64,000 nucleotides of DNA from Halobellus captivus (GTDB lineage: Archaea; Halobacteriota; Halobacteria; Halobacteriales; Haloferacaceae). This document shows, piece after piece, positions 50,187-58,812 of this stretch. Under the pieces are notes generated by a model, which was given only the letters and a program-made list of their open reading frames with translations, was not told the origin of the DNA and made no database searches. Within the stretch, counting starts at the first letter, position 1, and every line of letters begins with the position of its first letter. Location: the NCBI RefSeq assembly GCF_003697845.1, contig NZ_RDQE01000002.1, positions 277,818 through 341,817 on the forward strand, written 5' to 3'. A program made the position numbers and the translations under genes.

Positions 50187-52106
50187 GTGGACCCCGACCG
50201 GATCCCCGCGGAGTTCCCGGCTCCGAGCTTCCGCGGCACACAGGAGCGCGCGCTCGCGGACGTCCGCGACGCCTTCGCCGCCGGCAACGACGTGGTGTTG
50301 GTGCGCGCGCCGACCGGCAGCGGCAAGTCCCTGCTCGCGCGGGCCGTGATGGGATCGGCCCGAGAGGTCGCCGACGCCGCGCCGAGCGAGCCGACCGACG
50401 CGTACTACACCACCCCGCAGGTCTCCCAGCTCGACGACGTCGCGAGCGACGACCTCCTCGAGGACCTGAAGGTGATCCGCGGGAAGTCGAACTACGACTG
50501 CGTCCTTCCCGGCGAACACGACACCTCGGTCGACCGCGCGCCCTGCGCCCGCGAGCAGGGGTTCGACTGTTCGATCAAACACCGCTGTCCGTACTTCTCG
50601 GACCGGGCGATCGCCTCGTCGGGGCGGTTCGCCGCCATGACGCTCGCGTACTTCATGCGAACCGCGGGCTCGGAGGTGTTCCGGAAGCGCGACGTGGTCG
50701 TGATAGACGAGGCCCACGGGCTCGCCGAGTGGGCGGAGATGTACGCGACGATCGACCTCTCGCCCGAGCGCGTCCCGGTCTGGGACGACGTGGGCGTCCC
50801 GGACGTCGAGCGCGACGCCGGCGACGACGAGGACGCGCTCGACCGCACCGCCCGGTTCGTCGAGAGCCTCCGCGACGTGGCGAAGCGGGCGAAAGACGAG
50901 CTGACGGGACGGTCCGAGTTGAGCCGCGAGGAGGTCGCGAGGCGCGACCGGCTCGGCGAACTGATCTCCGAGTTGGGCTGGTTCCTCGAGGACTACCGGG
51001 ACCTCGACTCGCCGACGACCTGGGTCGTCGACCAGCCCGACGGCGAGGGGTCGGCGATCGCGATCAAGCCGCTCGACCCCGCGCGCTACCTCAGACACAC
51101 CGTCTGGGACCGCGGCGAGAGGTTCGCGCTGCTGTCGGCGACGATCCTCTCGAAGGAGGCGTTCTGTCGGGGGGTCGGACTCGATCCCGCGAACGTGGCG
51201 CTCGTCGACGTCGAGCACACCTTCCCGCTCACGAATCGTCCCCTCTACGACGTGACGCAGGGGCCGATGACCTACGAGCACCGGGACGAGACGGTGCCGA
51301 GGATCGCCCGCCTGATCGTCCGGCTGATGGCCGAACACCCCGACGAGAAGGGGTTGATCCACGCACACTCCTACGACATCGCGGGACGGCTCGTCGAGAA
51401 GCTGGGCGAGTTCGGCGTCGCCGCGCGCGTCCGTCGACACACGCGATCGAACCGCGATGCCGAACTCGAGGCGTGGAAAGCGAGTTCCGATCCCGAGGTG
51501 TTCGTCTCCGTGAAGATGGAGGAGGCGCTCGATCTGGAGGGAGACCTCTGTCGCTGGCAGGTGGTGTGTAAGGCGCCCTACCGCAACACCAACGACTCGC
51601 GGGTCGCCCGGCGGCTGGCCGACGGGCAGTGGCCGTGGTACCATCGAACCGCGCTGCGCACCGTGATACAGGCGTGCGGCCGCGTCGTTCGCGCGCCCGA
51701 CGACCACGGGGCGACGTACCTCGCGGACGACTCGCTTCTGGACCTCTTCGATCGCGCGGCGGCGGACACCCCGCCGTGGTTCCGCGACCAGATCGACGCG
51801 ATGACGACCCCCGATCTCCCCGAGTTCGACCCGTCGGCCGCGCTCGCGGGGATCGACGCCGACCCGTCCGGTCCCGGTCGCGCCGGCCGCCGGAACGGCA
51901 GGTCGGGTGGTTCCGCATCCTCCGGGCGGCCGGGCAAATCGAGCGGCAGCGCCGGAAGCGCCGGCGGAACGTCGGGGCGTTCGGAGTCGACCGGCACGGG
52001 CGGATCGACGGGCGCGACCGACGACGGGACGACGCGTACCCGCTCCGAGGCCGACGCCGAGCGCCGGGAGGACCACCCGCTCTCGGACGTCTGGGGCGAC
52101 GGTTGA
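50187..52106 (+). CDS. XPD/Rad3-family ATP-dependent DNA helicase
   Basis: 639 residues from GTG at 50187; the frame is open far upstream but antisense to the ligase gene there. Walker A is RAPTGSGKSLL near residue 40. The iron-sulfur Cys are 105, 120, 128 and 134; DEAH is at 174-177. The second RecA domain has HAHSYDIAGRLVEKLGEF, SVKMEEALDLEGDLCRWQVV and the QACGRVVRAPDDHG motif VI near residue 495. XPD helicases unwind 5'-3' in repair. The last 80 residues are Gly/Ser/Arg-rich and probably disordered. A second XPD-like gene elsewhere in the genome is possible. Confidence 0.9.
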   Translation: MDPDRIPAEFPAPSFRGTQERALADVRDAFAAGNDVVLVRAPTGSGKSLLARAVMGSAREVADAAPSEPTDAYYTTPQVSQLDDVASDDLLEDLKVIRGKSNYDCVLPGEHDTSVDRAPCAREQGFDCSIKHRCPYFSDRAIASSGRFAAMTLAYFMRTAGSEVFRKRDVVVIDEAHGLAEWAEMYATIDLSPERVPVWDDVGVPDVERDAGDDEDALDRTARFVESLRDVAKRAKDELTGRSELSREEVARRDRLGELISELGWFLEDYRDLDSPTTWVVDQPDGEGSAIAIKPLDPARYLRHTVWDRGERFALLSATILSKEAFCRGVGLDPANVALVDVEHTFPLTNRPLYDVTQGPMTYEHRDETVPRIARLIVRLMAEHPDEKGLIHAHSYDIAGRLVEKLGEFGVAARVRRHTRSNRDAELEAWKASSDPEVFVSVKMEEALDLEGDLCRWQVVCKAPYRNTNDSRVARRLADGQWPWYHRTALRTVIQACGRVVRAPDDHGATYLADDSLLDLFDRAAADTPPWFRDQIDAMTTPDLPEFDPSAALAGIDADPSGPGRAGRRNGRSGGSASSGRPGKSSGSAGSAGGTSGRSESTGTGGSTGATDDGTTRTRSEADAERREDHPLSDVWGDG

Positions 52107-52199
52107 ACGACGGACGACCGGCGGGAGGCGGTTGAGCGGGTCGCCGACTGCCGGGTGACGACCGCGACGGTTCGTTCGTTCGGGACCGTCCGACCGGTC

Positions 52200-52283
52200 T
52201 CAGAGGAAGCTGACGCCCCAGGCGACCATGGAACTCACCATGAGGAACGCGAAGAACAGCGCGATGGCCTGTTGTCTGTCCAT
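52200..52283 (-). CDS. 27-residue membrane micro-protein
   Basis: ATG at 52283, stop TGA at 52200-52202. The peptide is a short polar N-terminus, MDRQQA, followed by one hydrophobic helix through IALFFAFLMVSSMVAWGVSFL. I recall near-identical short proteins annotated in other haloarchaea, which supports a real gene. A TATA-like AATTATGC on the minus strand (about 52303-52311) lies 20-28 bp upstream. Function is unknown; one-helix proteins of this size often bind a larger membrane complex. Confidence 0.6.
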   Translation of the reverse strand: MDRQQAIALFFAFLMVSSMVAWGVSFL

Positions 52284-52486
52284 GTTCGGGTTCGACCGCA
52301 GAGACGCATAATTCCTCCGGGCCTCCGTCGACAGCGAGAGGGTGATCTCGCCCGTCGTATCGGTGTGTGGATGAGGGATCATTATATATTCCCCGCCGGT
52401 GGTGTGACACATTATATCGTATAAGGTGTATCAGGGTCCTGAATGAATTAGTAAGGTTCATAAACGTTCACGTTGGATACGTGGGT

Positions 52487-52678
52487 ATGGCAACGAACGC
52501 GCTGTCGAGTGCGCTGACGCTGTACGGTGCGCGAACGCTGACGCTCGAACAGGCGGCGACGCAGGCGGGCGTCAGCGAGGCCGAGTTCGTCCGGCAACTG
52601 GAGCGACGCGGCATCGAGGTAACCGAGGCCGAGCGCTCGGCAGCGTTCGAGAGCGACCACACCGCTCGCGCGGACTGA
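52487..52678 (+). CDS. UPF0175/DUF7317-like small DNA-binding protein
   Basis: 63 residues from ATG at 52487. LYGARTLTLEQAATQAGVSE contains a helix-turn-helix as in UPF0175 antitoxin-like proteins, followed by FVRQLERRGIEV. An acidic tail completes it. UPF0175 proteins are often antitoxins, but no toxin gene is adjacent on the same strand. A TATA-like TTCATAAACG (52458-52467) is 20-29 bp upstream, in an AT-rich stretch (52380-52480) rare for this chromosome. Confidence 0.68.
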   Translation: MATNALSSALTLYGARTLTLEQAATQAGVSEAEFVRQLERRGIEVTEAERSAAFESDHTARAD

Positions 52679-52792
52679 TCGGCCCCTCGATCGGGACCGA
52701 TCCGACTCCCGACCCGAACCGGCTCGACAGAGACCCCCCACGCCGACTCGCGTTCACCACCGGTTTTATCGGAAATATCCCATACACTGCTG

Positions 52793-53329
52793 TCACGGAA
52801 GGTTCTCAGCCGCTTCGACGAGCTTCTCCTCAGTTTGCCAGCGATACAGCCACCCTTCCTGGTCGAATAGCTCGAAGACGCCATCCTGCATCCAACCAAA
52901 CGGATGCTCCTCGTCCTCGTATTCCCGCTTAAGGACGTGACTCTTCGAAAAGTACTCCGTCGTGCCGACGAGGAGTCCCTGTTCGACGAGAAAGTCGCTC
53001 GCGTCCTTCTCGGCGATACCAACGAGGTACGTCACGATATCAGCGATGAGGCAGAACTTCTGGATGCTGTTGTCCCACTCTCCTCGAATATCCACCATCC
53101 GGAAGGCGTAGGCGTTCTGCCGGCGATTGAGACGATCGACCACCAGATTCAGCCGACGGATCGGCTCTCGTTCGTAGTTTCCGAGTACGAAATACGACCG
53201 ATCGTTCTCGTAGACAGGAGTCAACTCGCTCAGAGTGTGAAGAATGTCTTCGTTGTCCGCCAGCGTGATCTCTTCCTCATCGAGTTGATCCTTCGCGCTG
53301 GTCAGGATCTCCTCGGAGACAGGCAGCAC
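52793..53329 (-). CDS. DUF7509-like haloarchaeal accessory protein
   Basis: 178 residues. It has mixed alpha/beta character with SYFVLGNYEREPIRRLNLVV near residue 45, RMVDIRGEWDNSIQKFCLIA near residue 77 and an aromatic C-terminus. Codon use is less GC-biased than in its neighbours, indicating transfer. I recall this type as DUF7509, found on haloarchaeal plasmids and integrated elements together with a winged-helix gene. The same arrangement is present here, divergently oriented with 117 bp between the starts. The role is unknown; a nucleotide-sugar or anti-mobile-element function would be guessing. Confidence 0.68.
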   Translation of the reverse strand: MLPVSEEILTSAKDQLDEEEITLADNEDILHTLSELTPVYENDRSYFVLGNYEREPIRRLNLVVDRLNRRQNAYAFRMVDIRGEWDNSIQKFCLIADIVTYLVGIAEKDASDFLVEQGLLVGTTEYFSKSHVLKREYEDEEHPFGWMQDGVFELFDQEGWLYRWQTEEKLVEAAENLP

Positions 53330-53379
53330 TTCGTCGGACAGACACCGATCCTCTCAACGGCACATGAGATGATTTATGA

Positions 53380-53405
53380 AGTAATTTACTATAGAGTAGT
53401 TTACT
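53380..53405. promoter_or_regulatory. Direct repeat in the divergent spacer (operator candidate)
   Basis: AGTAATTTACT at 53380-53390 and AGTAGTTTACT at 53395-53405 are 11-bp repeats differing at one base, 15 bp apart. They lie in the AT-rich spacer between the DUF7509-like gene and the winged-helix gene, 42-67 bp before the latter's ATG. The first copy is itself nearly palindromic. This is a likely autoregulatory site for the adjacent winged-helix protein. Confidence 0.5.
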
Positions 53406-53446
53406 CAAGAGCAAATTGCTTGTCGCCGAGGCGTGTACCATGTCGT

Positions 53447-53860
53447 ATGAGTACCGATCTGGGAGCTACCGAGGGAATCGAATCCCGCGAACTCGTTCAC
53501 TTCGTCACCCAACAGACGCGATTCGCGCTCATCAACAACATCCTCCAGCATCCCGACCAGCTCGCTTCGATGTACGAACTCGAGGAGCTCAACCCCAGCG
53601 TGAGCGATGCCACCGTCTACAAGCATATCCAGAAGCTTATCGACGCCGGCATCGTCAGGGAAGTCGCACTCGAGGACGACCAGCGCCGGCAGGGATATCC
53701 CTGGAAGTTCTACGGCCTTACGGAGGAGGGGCGAGATTTCCTCGAGAAACACGATCTTCTCGCCGCGGAAGAGACTCTCCAACGGATCTATGAGAGCATC
53801 TCAGACAAGCCCGAAAAGATGACCAAATACGAGAACGCACCCCGCCCTGACGCTACGTGA
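53447..53860 (+). CDS. Winged-helix transcription regulator (PadR/ArsR-like)
   Basis: 137 residues from ATG at 53447. The DNA-binding domain at about 20-100 has RFALINNILQHPDQLASMYE, the recognition helix SVSDATVYKHIQKLIDAGIV near residue 51 and wing EVALEDDQRRQGYPWKFYGL. A C-terminal helix, EGRDFLEKHDLLAAEETLQR, likely dimerises. Sequence composition is lower in GC than the surroundings. Its divergent partner is the DUF7509-like gene; an 11-bp direct repeat lies between them. It probably represses one or both. Confidence 0.82.
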   Translation: MSTDLGATEGIESRELVHFVTQQTRFALINNILQHPDQLASMYELEELNPSVSDATVYKHIQKLIDAGIVREVALEDDQRRQGYPWKFYGLTEEGRDFLEKHDLLAAEETLQRIYESISDKPEKMTKYENAPRPDAT

Positions 53861-53872
53861 CGACCGCGGCCG

Positions 53873-54976
53873 CTATTCGCGCGGGACGAGGTGAACGTCG
53901 TCGCCGTGTTTGAACGCCCATACGGTGTCGGCGTCGTCGACGAAGTCGGGATTCGGAACCGTCCGCGCCTCGTACGTCTCCGGGTCGAGCACCTGGATCG
54001 CTCGGTCGTCCTCGACGGTCACGACGGTCGTCTCCGCGGCGTCGTCCCGGCTGCCGAGCCGGGTCGCCTCCGGCGTCTCGCCCTCGTCGAACGCGGAGGC
54101 GTACTCCTCGCCGGTAGCGAGCCGGATCCCCTGGATCCGGCCGGAGACGCCGGTGACGAGCACCGGACCGTCGTCGTCCCCGGGATCGAGTATCTCGCCC
54201 GGCGCGTACCTCGGGAGCCGGACCGCGAACGTCACGCGGTACACCTCGTTGCCGTCGCCGTCCTCCGTGACGAGCGTCGGGTACGACTCGAAACTCCCGC
54301 CCAGTTCCTCCGTGATCCGCGTCGCGACGTTCTGTGCGAGGCGGTTCGAGGAGACCTTCACGTCGGGGCCGTCGTCGGTCTCCTTCACCTCCGTGATGAA
54401 CGCCTCGCGGTCGCCCTTCGCCTCCTGGTCGGCGACGTACGACTCCGCGATCTCGAGCGCCTCGGCACGCTCCTCGACGGTCAACTCCCGGCCGTCCGCG
54501 CGCACCTGGACCACGCCGGCGTAGTAGCCGCCGGCGATCCGACCGCAGCGGTCGCAGGTCCCCCGTGACACCTTCACCGGGACCGTCACCTCCGCCGAGC
54601 GGAGCGTTCCGCGAACGACGCCCGAGAAGCGGCAGTGCATCCGGACCGTGTTCTCGTCGACCTGTTCGGGCTCGACGCCCCACTCGACGTCCTCGGCGGC
54701 GACGTGAACGCCGAGCGCCTCCGCGACCTCGTCGACCGCGACGTCGGTGTAGTCGCGGGCACCCACGTCCCGCCAGGACTCCCCGCGGCGGACCGCCCCG
54801 CAGCCCGAACAGACGAGCACCTCGATCCGGTCCGGCGCGTCCACGAGTTCGAAGTCCTCGAAGTAGCAGTCGTCACACAACAGCGCGTCCCGCCCCGTCG
54901 GATCGCCGGGTAGGGGGTCGCGACGCTCGGGGACGGCGTCGCCACACCGGGGACAGAACTCCCGCGACTCGCTCAT
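53873..54976 (-). CDS. nmd3: NMD3 family 60S-type ribosome export/biogenesis protein
   Basis: 367 residues from ATG at 54976. The N-terminal zinc region holds four CxxC pairs: CPRCGD, CDDCYF, CSGCGA and CDRCGR (about residues 8-145). SH3-like and eIF5A-like beta regions follow, including [19 protein letters not shown]. Eukaryotic NMD3 loads CRM1 on 60S subunits; archaeal NMD3 lacks the export tail and probably acts in large-subunit maturation. A TATA-like GCTTAAA (minus strand, plus 55001-55007) is about 25-31 bp upstream. It is divergent from the PDCD5 gene. Confidence 0.9.
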   Translation of the reverse strand: MSESREFCPRCGDAVPERRDPLPGDPTGRDALLCDDCYFEDFELVDAPDRIEVLVCSGCGAVRRGESWRDVGARDYTDVAVDEVAEALGVHVAAEDVEWGVEPEQVDENTVRMHCRFSGVVRGTLRSAEVTVPVKVSRGTCDRCGRIAGGYYAGVVQVRADGRELTVEERAEALEIAESYVADQEAKGDREAFITEVKETDDGPDVKVSSNRLAQNVATRITEELGGSFESYPTLVTEDGDGNEVYRVTFAVRLPRYAPGEILDPGDDDGPVLVTGVSGRIQGIRLATGEEYASAFDEGETPEATRLGSRDDAAETTVVTVEDDRAIQVLDPETYEARTVPNPDFVDDADTVWAFKHGDDVHLVPRE

Positions 54977-55111
54977 GACCGCGGATACGGCGGTGAGCCG
55001 TTTAAGCGACCCGAACCGGACGTCGACGCGGAACGGGAACGGACCGTCGGGTCGTCGGAACGCGGCCGATCCTCCGAAATCGTTTTTCGCCCGGACCGAG
55101 AACGGACGTGT

Positions 55112-55465
55112 ATGAGCGGCAACCCCGACGACGAACGGCTCGAGGAACTGCGCGAGAAGAAGATGCAGGAGCTGCAGGACCGAGCGGGCGAGGGCGGCGA
55201 CGCCGCCGAGGCCCAACAGGAGGCCCAACAGCGCGCGGAGGCCCAACAGGAGGCGGTCCTCAAACAGTACCTGACCGACGGCGCGCGCCAGCGGCTCAAC
55301 GCGGTCGAGATGTCGAAACCGGAGTTCGCCAAGAAGGTCAAACAGCAGGTCGCGTCGCTGGCACAGAGCGGCCGCGTCCAGGGACGCATCGACGAGGACC
55401 AGATGCGTGACCTGCTCAAGGAGCTCCAGCCCGAACAGAAGAGCTTCGACATCCGGCGGCGGTAG
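55112..55465 (+). CDS. DNA-binding protein, PDCD5/TFAR19 family
   Basis: 117 residues. [15 protein letters not shown] at the N-terminus is followed by a Gln/Glu/Ala-rich helix carrying the repeat [20 protein letters not shown]. The core is [20 protein letters not shown], a three-helix bundle, and the tail ends QKSFDIRRR, a PDCD5 hallmark. Archaeal PDCD5 binds DNA and is associated with ribosome or chaperone functions by family similarity. The PP-loop gene begins immediately after its TAG, so the two are one transcript. Confidence 0.9.
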   Translation: MSGNPDDERLEELREKKMQELQDRAGEGGDAAEAQQEAQQRAEAQQEAVLKQYLTDGARQRLNAVEMSKPEFAKKVKQQVASLAQSGRVQGRIDEDQMRDLLKELQPEQKSFDIRRR

Positions 55466-56059
55466 ATGGAGCTCGCGCTGCTGTACAGCGGGGGAAAGGA
55501 CTCCTCGCTCGCCGCCGCCCTGCTCGATCGCTTTTACGACGTCCGGTGTGTGACCGGGAGCTTCGGGCTCACGGACGACTGGGAGCACGCCGAGCGCGCG
55601 GCCGCACAGATCGGCTTCCCGTTCGAGCGGATCGAACTCGACCGCGCGGTCGCCGAGGAGGCGGCGGAGCGCATGATCGCCGACGGCTACCCACGCAACG
55701 GGATCCAGCGAGTCCACGAGCACGCCCTCGAGACCATCGCCGAACGCGACGTCGACGCGATCGCCGACGGGAGTCGCCGGGACGACCGGGTTCCGACCGT
55801 CTCGCGCGCGCAAGCACAGAGCCTCGAGGACCGGCACGGCGTCGACTACATCTCGCCGCTCTCGGGGTTCGGGCGGCACGCGGTCGACCGGCTCGTCGAG
55901 GCGACCTTCGAGGTCGAACAGGGTCCGAGCGAGGAGGTGCCGAAGGCGGACTACGAGGACGAACTGCGGGCGCTCATCGCCGAGGAGCACGGCGAGGAGA
56001 CCGTCGCGGACGTGTTCCCGGACCACGACCAGACGTACGTCCACGGGCGGAACGACTGA
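55466..56059 (+). CDS. PP-loop ATPase (adenine nucleotide alpha-hydrolase-like)
   Basis: 197 residues beginning MELALLYSGGKDSSLAAALL, the PP-loop SGGKDS that activates substrates as acyl- or tRNA-adenylates. IADGSRRDDRVPTVS near residue 92 and ISPLSGFGRHAVDRL are conserved in haloarchaeal members. It resembles a small relative of Dph6/TtuA-like enzymes without zinc fingers. The adjacent genes PDCD5 and NMD3 suggest a translation or tRNA-modification task, which is inference. Its ATG abuts the stop of the PDCD5 gene. Confidence 0.82.
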   Translation: MELALLYSGGKDSSLAAALLDRFYDVRCVTGSFGLTDDWEHAERAAAQIGFPFERIELDRAVAEEAAERMIADGYPRNGIQRVHEHALETIAERDVDAIADGSRRDDRVPTVSRAQAQSLEDRHGVDYISPLSGFGRHAVDRLVEATFEVEQGPSEEVPKADYEDELRALIAEEHGEETVADVFPDHDQTYVHGRND

Positions 56060-56115
56060 GCGGGCGGGTGCTCGGAGCCGGAACGGCTTTCGGTCCGGGA
56101 CGGCTAGGTGGAGAC

Positions 56116-56571
56116 ATGGCATCCGACCGCGTCATCGACCTGCTCCGAGAGGCGTACGCCGACGAGATCGAGACCGTGATGAACTACCAGACGAACGCGA
56201 TCGTCCTCGACGGCGTGCGGGCCGAGGAGATCAAAGAGAGCCTCAAGACGGACATCCAGGAGGAGCTCGGCCACGCCGAGGCGCTCGGCCAGCGGCTCAA
56301 ACAGCTCGACGCGCGTCCGCCGGGGTCCGCGGAGTTCACCGCCCGACAGGACTCGCTCCAGCCGCCCGAGGACTCCACCGACGTGCTCGCCGTCATCGAG
56401 GGCGTGCTCGAGGCCGAGGAGGGCGCGATAGACACCTACCGGGACCTGATAGACGCCGCCGAGGAGGCGGACGACCCCGTGACCGAGGACCTCGCCGTGA
56501 CGCTCCTCTCCGACGAGGAGGCCCACCGCACCGAGTTCCGCGGGTTCCAGAAGGAGTATCGGAGCGAATAG
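56116..56571 (+). CDS. Ferritin-like domain protein
   Basis: 151 residues from ATG at 56116. The pattern LREAYADEIETVMNYQTNAI, then TDIQEELGHAEALGQRLKQL near residue 45, EGVLEAEEGAIDTYRDLIDA near residue 98 and LLSDEEAHRTEFRGF near residue 133 gives a four-helix bundle. The E...ExxH pairs are those of di-iron ferritin-like proteins. It could store iron, or act as a rubrerythrin-like peroxidase or Dps relative. It is 56 bp from the PP-loop gene, same strand. Confidence 0.85.
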   Translation: MASDRVIDLLREAYADEIETVMNYQTNAIVLDGVRAEEIKESLKTDIQEELGHAEALGQRLKQLDARPPGSAEFTARQDSLQPPEDSTDVLAVIEGVLEAEEGAIDTYRDLIDAAEEADDPVTEDLAVTLLSDEEAHRTEFRGFQKEYRSE

Positions 56572-56673
56572 CCGCGGCTCGCCGTCGCCGCTTCCACTGC
56601 TTCCACCACCTCCACCGCTTTCACGCGCTCCCGAAAGGATGGTTTCAAGCGGGCGCTCGCCGAACCCGCGTCC

Positions 56674-57996
56674 ATGTACGAGGGACTCAAAGGGTTTCGC
56701 GACTTCTACCCCGGGGAGCAGTCGGCCCGCCGGGAGGTGACCGACGCGATCGAGGGAGCGGCCGCGCGGTACGGCTTCCGCGAGGTCGCGACGCCCGCGC
56801 TCGAGCGGACGGAGATGTACGTCGACAAGTCCGGCGAGGAGATCGTCGACGAGCTGTACGCCTTCGAGGACAAGGGCGGCCGCGAGGTGTCTCTCACGCC
56901 CGAGCTCACGCCGACGGTCGCCCGGATGGTCGTCGCGAAGGGACAGGAGCTCTCGAAGCCGATCAAGTGGGTCTCCACCCGCCCGTTCTGGCGCTACGAA
57001 CAGGTCCAGCAGGGCCGGTTCCGCGAGTTCTACCAGACCAACATCGACGTCTTCGGCTCGTCCGCGCCGGAGGCCGACGCCGAGGTGCTCGCGGTCGCCG
57101 CCGACGCGCTCACCGATCTCGGGCTCACCGGCGACGACTTCGAGTTCCGCGTCTCCCACCGCGACGTGCTCGGCGGGCTCGTCCGTGCGCTCGCCGACGA
57201 CCCCGACGCAGTCGACACGACGGCCGCGATCCGCGCGGTCGACAAGCGCGCGAAGGTGGACGACGGGGAGTACTTCGGCCTGCTGTCTGACGCCGGGCTC
57301 GACCGCGCGACCGCCCGGGAGTTCGACGACCTGATCACGGACGTGGACGCGCCCGAGGACCTCGACGCGGTCGCGGCGGCGGGCGACGACGCGGTCGAGG
57401 CCGCCGTCGAGAACCTCCGGAACGTGCTCGCCGCCGCCGACGACTTCGGCGCTGGCGAGTTCTGTGAGATATCCCTGACGACCGCCCGCGGGCTCGACTA
57501 CTACACCGGCGTCGTCTTCGAGTGTTTCGACTCCACCGGCGAAGTCTCCCGCTCCGTCTTCGGCGGCGGCCGCTACGACGACCTGATCGAGAGCTTCGGC
57601 GGCCAGCCCACCCCCGCGGTCGGAGTCGCGCCCGGTCACGCGACGCTCAAGCTGCTGTGTCAGCGCGCCGGCGTCTGGCCCGACGAGGCGCTCTCGACCG
57701 ACTACTACGTCCTCTCCGTCGGCGACACCCGCCGGAAGGCGGCCGAGATCGCTCGCGACCTCCGGGCGCTCGACGACGACGCCGTGGTCGAACACGACGT
57801 CTCGGACCGCTCGTTCGGCGCGCAACTGGGCTACGCCGACTCGATCAACGCGGAGACCGTGGTCGTCGTCGGCGAGCGCGACCTCGCGAACGGGGAGGTG
57901 ACGGTGAAGGACATGGAGAGCGGCGACGAGACGACCGCACCGGTCGAGGAGTTCCCGCCGGAGTCCGGCCTGCCGACCTACGACGACTACGAGTGA
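56674..57996 (+). CDS. hisS: Histidyl-tRNA synthetase
   Basis: 440 residues. Class II motif 1 is in PALERTEMYVDKSGEEIVDE, motif 2 in RPFWRYEQVQQGRFREFYQ near residue 105, and motif 3 near VFGGGRYDDLIESFGG (residues 293-308) with histidine-binding RGLDYYTGVVFE. The anticodon-binding domain begins near residue 345. The 3' end overlaps the convergent HAD gene by 10 bp. It charges tRNA-His. Confidence 0.96.
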   Translation: MYEGLKGFRDFYPGEQSARREVTDAIEGAAARYGFREVATPALERTEMYVDKSGEEIVDELYAFEDKGGREVSLTPELTPTVARMVVAKGQELSKPIKWVSTRPFWRYEQVQQGRFREFYQTNIDVFGSSAPEADAEVLAVAADALTDLGLTGDDFEFRVSHRDVLGGLVRALADDPDAVDTTAAIRAVDKRAKVDDGEYFGLLSDAGLDRATAREFDDLITDVDAPEDLDAVAAAGDDAVEAAVENLRNVLAAADDFGAGEFCEISLTTARGLDYYTGVVFECFDSTGEVSRSVFGGGRYDDLIESFGGQPTPAVGVAPGHATLKLLCQRAGVWPDEALSTDYYVLSVGDTRRKAAEIARDLRALDDDAVVEHDVSDRSFGAQLGYADSINAETVVVVGERDLANGEVTVKDMESGDETTAPVEEFPPESGLPTYDDYE

Positions 57997-58670
57997 GCGG
58001 CCGCGACCGCCTCCGGGACGTCGGAGAGCGCCTCGACGGTCGCGGTCGGTTCCGTCCCGATCCGCTCGAAGGGGTCGTTCGCCCGGTTCACCCAGACCGT
58101 CTCCATCCCCGCGCTCCCCGCGCCCGCGACGTCCCAGGCGTTCCCGGAGACGAGCCAGCAGTCGCCGATCGGCTCGTCGAGCTCGGCGGCCGCGGTCTCG
58201 TAGACCGCGGGGGCGGGTTTGTACGTGCCGGCGGCGTCGGCGCTGACGAGCGCGTCGAGCGCCTCGGAGAGACCTGCGTTCGCCGCCAGCGTCGACAGCA
58301 TCTCCGGGTTCCCGTTCGACAGCACGGCGACGGTGTGGCCGGTCGACGAGAGCGCCTCGAGCGCGTCCATCGCGCCCGGGAACGGCTCCAGCCTCTCGTA
58401 CGAGCCGAGGATCCGCTCTCTCGTCTCCGCGTCGGGCGCGAGGTCGTACCGGTCGAGCGCGAACGCGAGCGCGTCCCGCGTCACCGACCAGAAGGGTCGG
58501 TACGCCTCCATCAGCGCGAGCTGGTAGCTGTACCGGAGCTGTCTGGCGCGCCAGGTGGTCTCGACCGCGTCGACGAGCGAGTCGGCGACGTCGAGCTCCC
58601 GGCGGAGCGTCCGCGTCACGCTCGCCGTGTTACAGAGCGTGCCGTACATGTCGAAACAGATCGCTGCCAT
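57987..58670 (-). CDS. HAD family hydrolase (haloacid dehalogenase type II-like)
   Basis: 227 residues. HAD motif I is FDMYGTLCNTASV at residue 6, motif II is VLSNGNPEML near residue 116, motif III Lys is in GTYKPAPAVYETAAAEL near residue 150 and motif IV is in GDCWLVSGNAWDVAGA, where the first Asp of the classical motif is replaced. The LVSGNAWDVAGAGSAGM pattern is typical of L-2-haloacid dehalogenase-like enzymes, but the real substrate may be a phosphate ester. It overlaps hisS tail to tail by 10 bp. Confidence 0.88.
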   Translation of the reverse strand: MAAICFDMYGTLCNTASVTRTLRRELDVADSLVDAVETTWRARQLRYSYQLALMEAYRPFWSVTRDALAFALDRYDLAPDAETRERILGSYERLEPFPGAMDALEALSSTGHTVAVLSNGNPEMLSTLAANAGLSEALDALVSADAAGTYKPAPAVYETAAAELDEPIGDCWLVSGNAWDVAGAGSAGMETVWVNRANDPFERIGTEPTATVEALSDVPEAVAAAHS

Positions 58671-58812
58671 ACCGGCACGTGGGTCCCGCTCGGAAAGAAA
58701 CCGCGGGGTACCCGCGATCCGCGTCGGGTGACGGTGACGACGAGGTGTGGACGACGGAATGGAGGTGGCGGTGTGTGGACGAGGTGATGGCGGTGGCGTG
58801 GGAACCGGTCGC

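Noticed and set aside
55140..55270. Tandem repeats near GAGGCCCAACAGGAG as mobile or regulatory repeat
   Set aside because: They encode the Gln/Glu/Ala-rich helix of the PDCD5 protein in frame, so coding repetition explains them.
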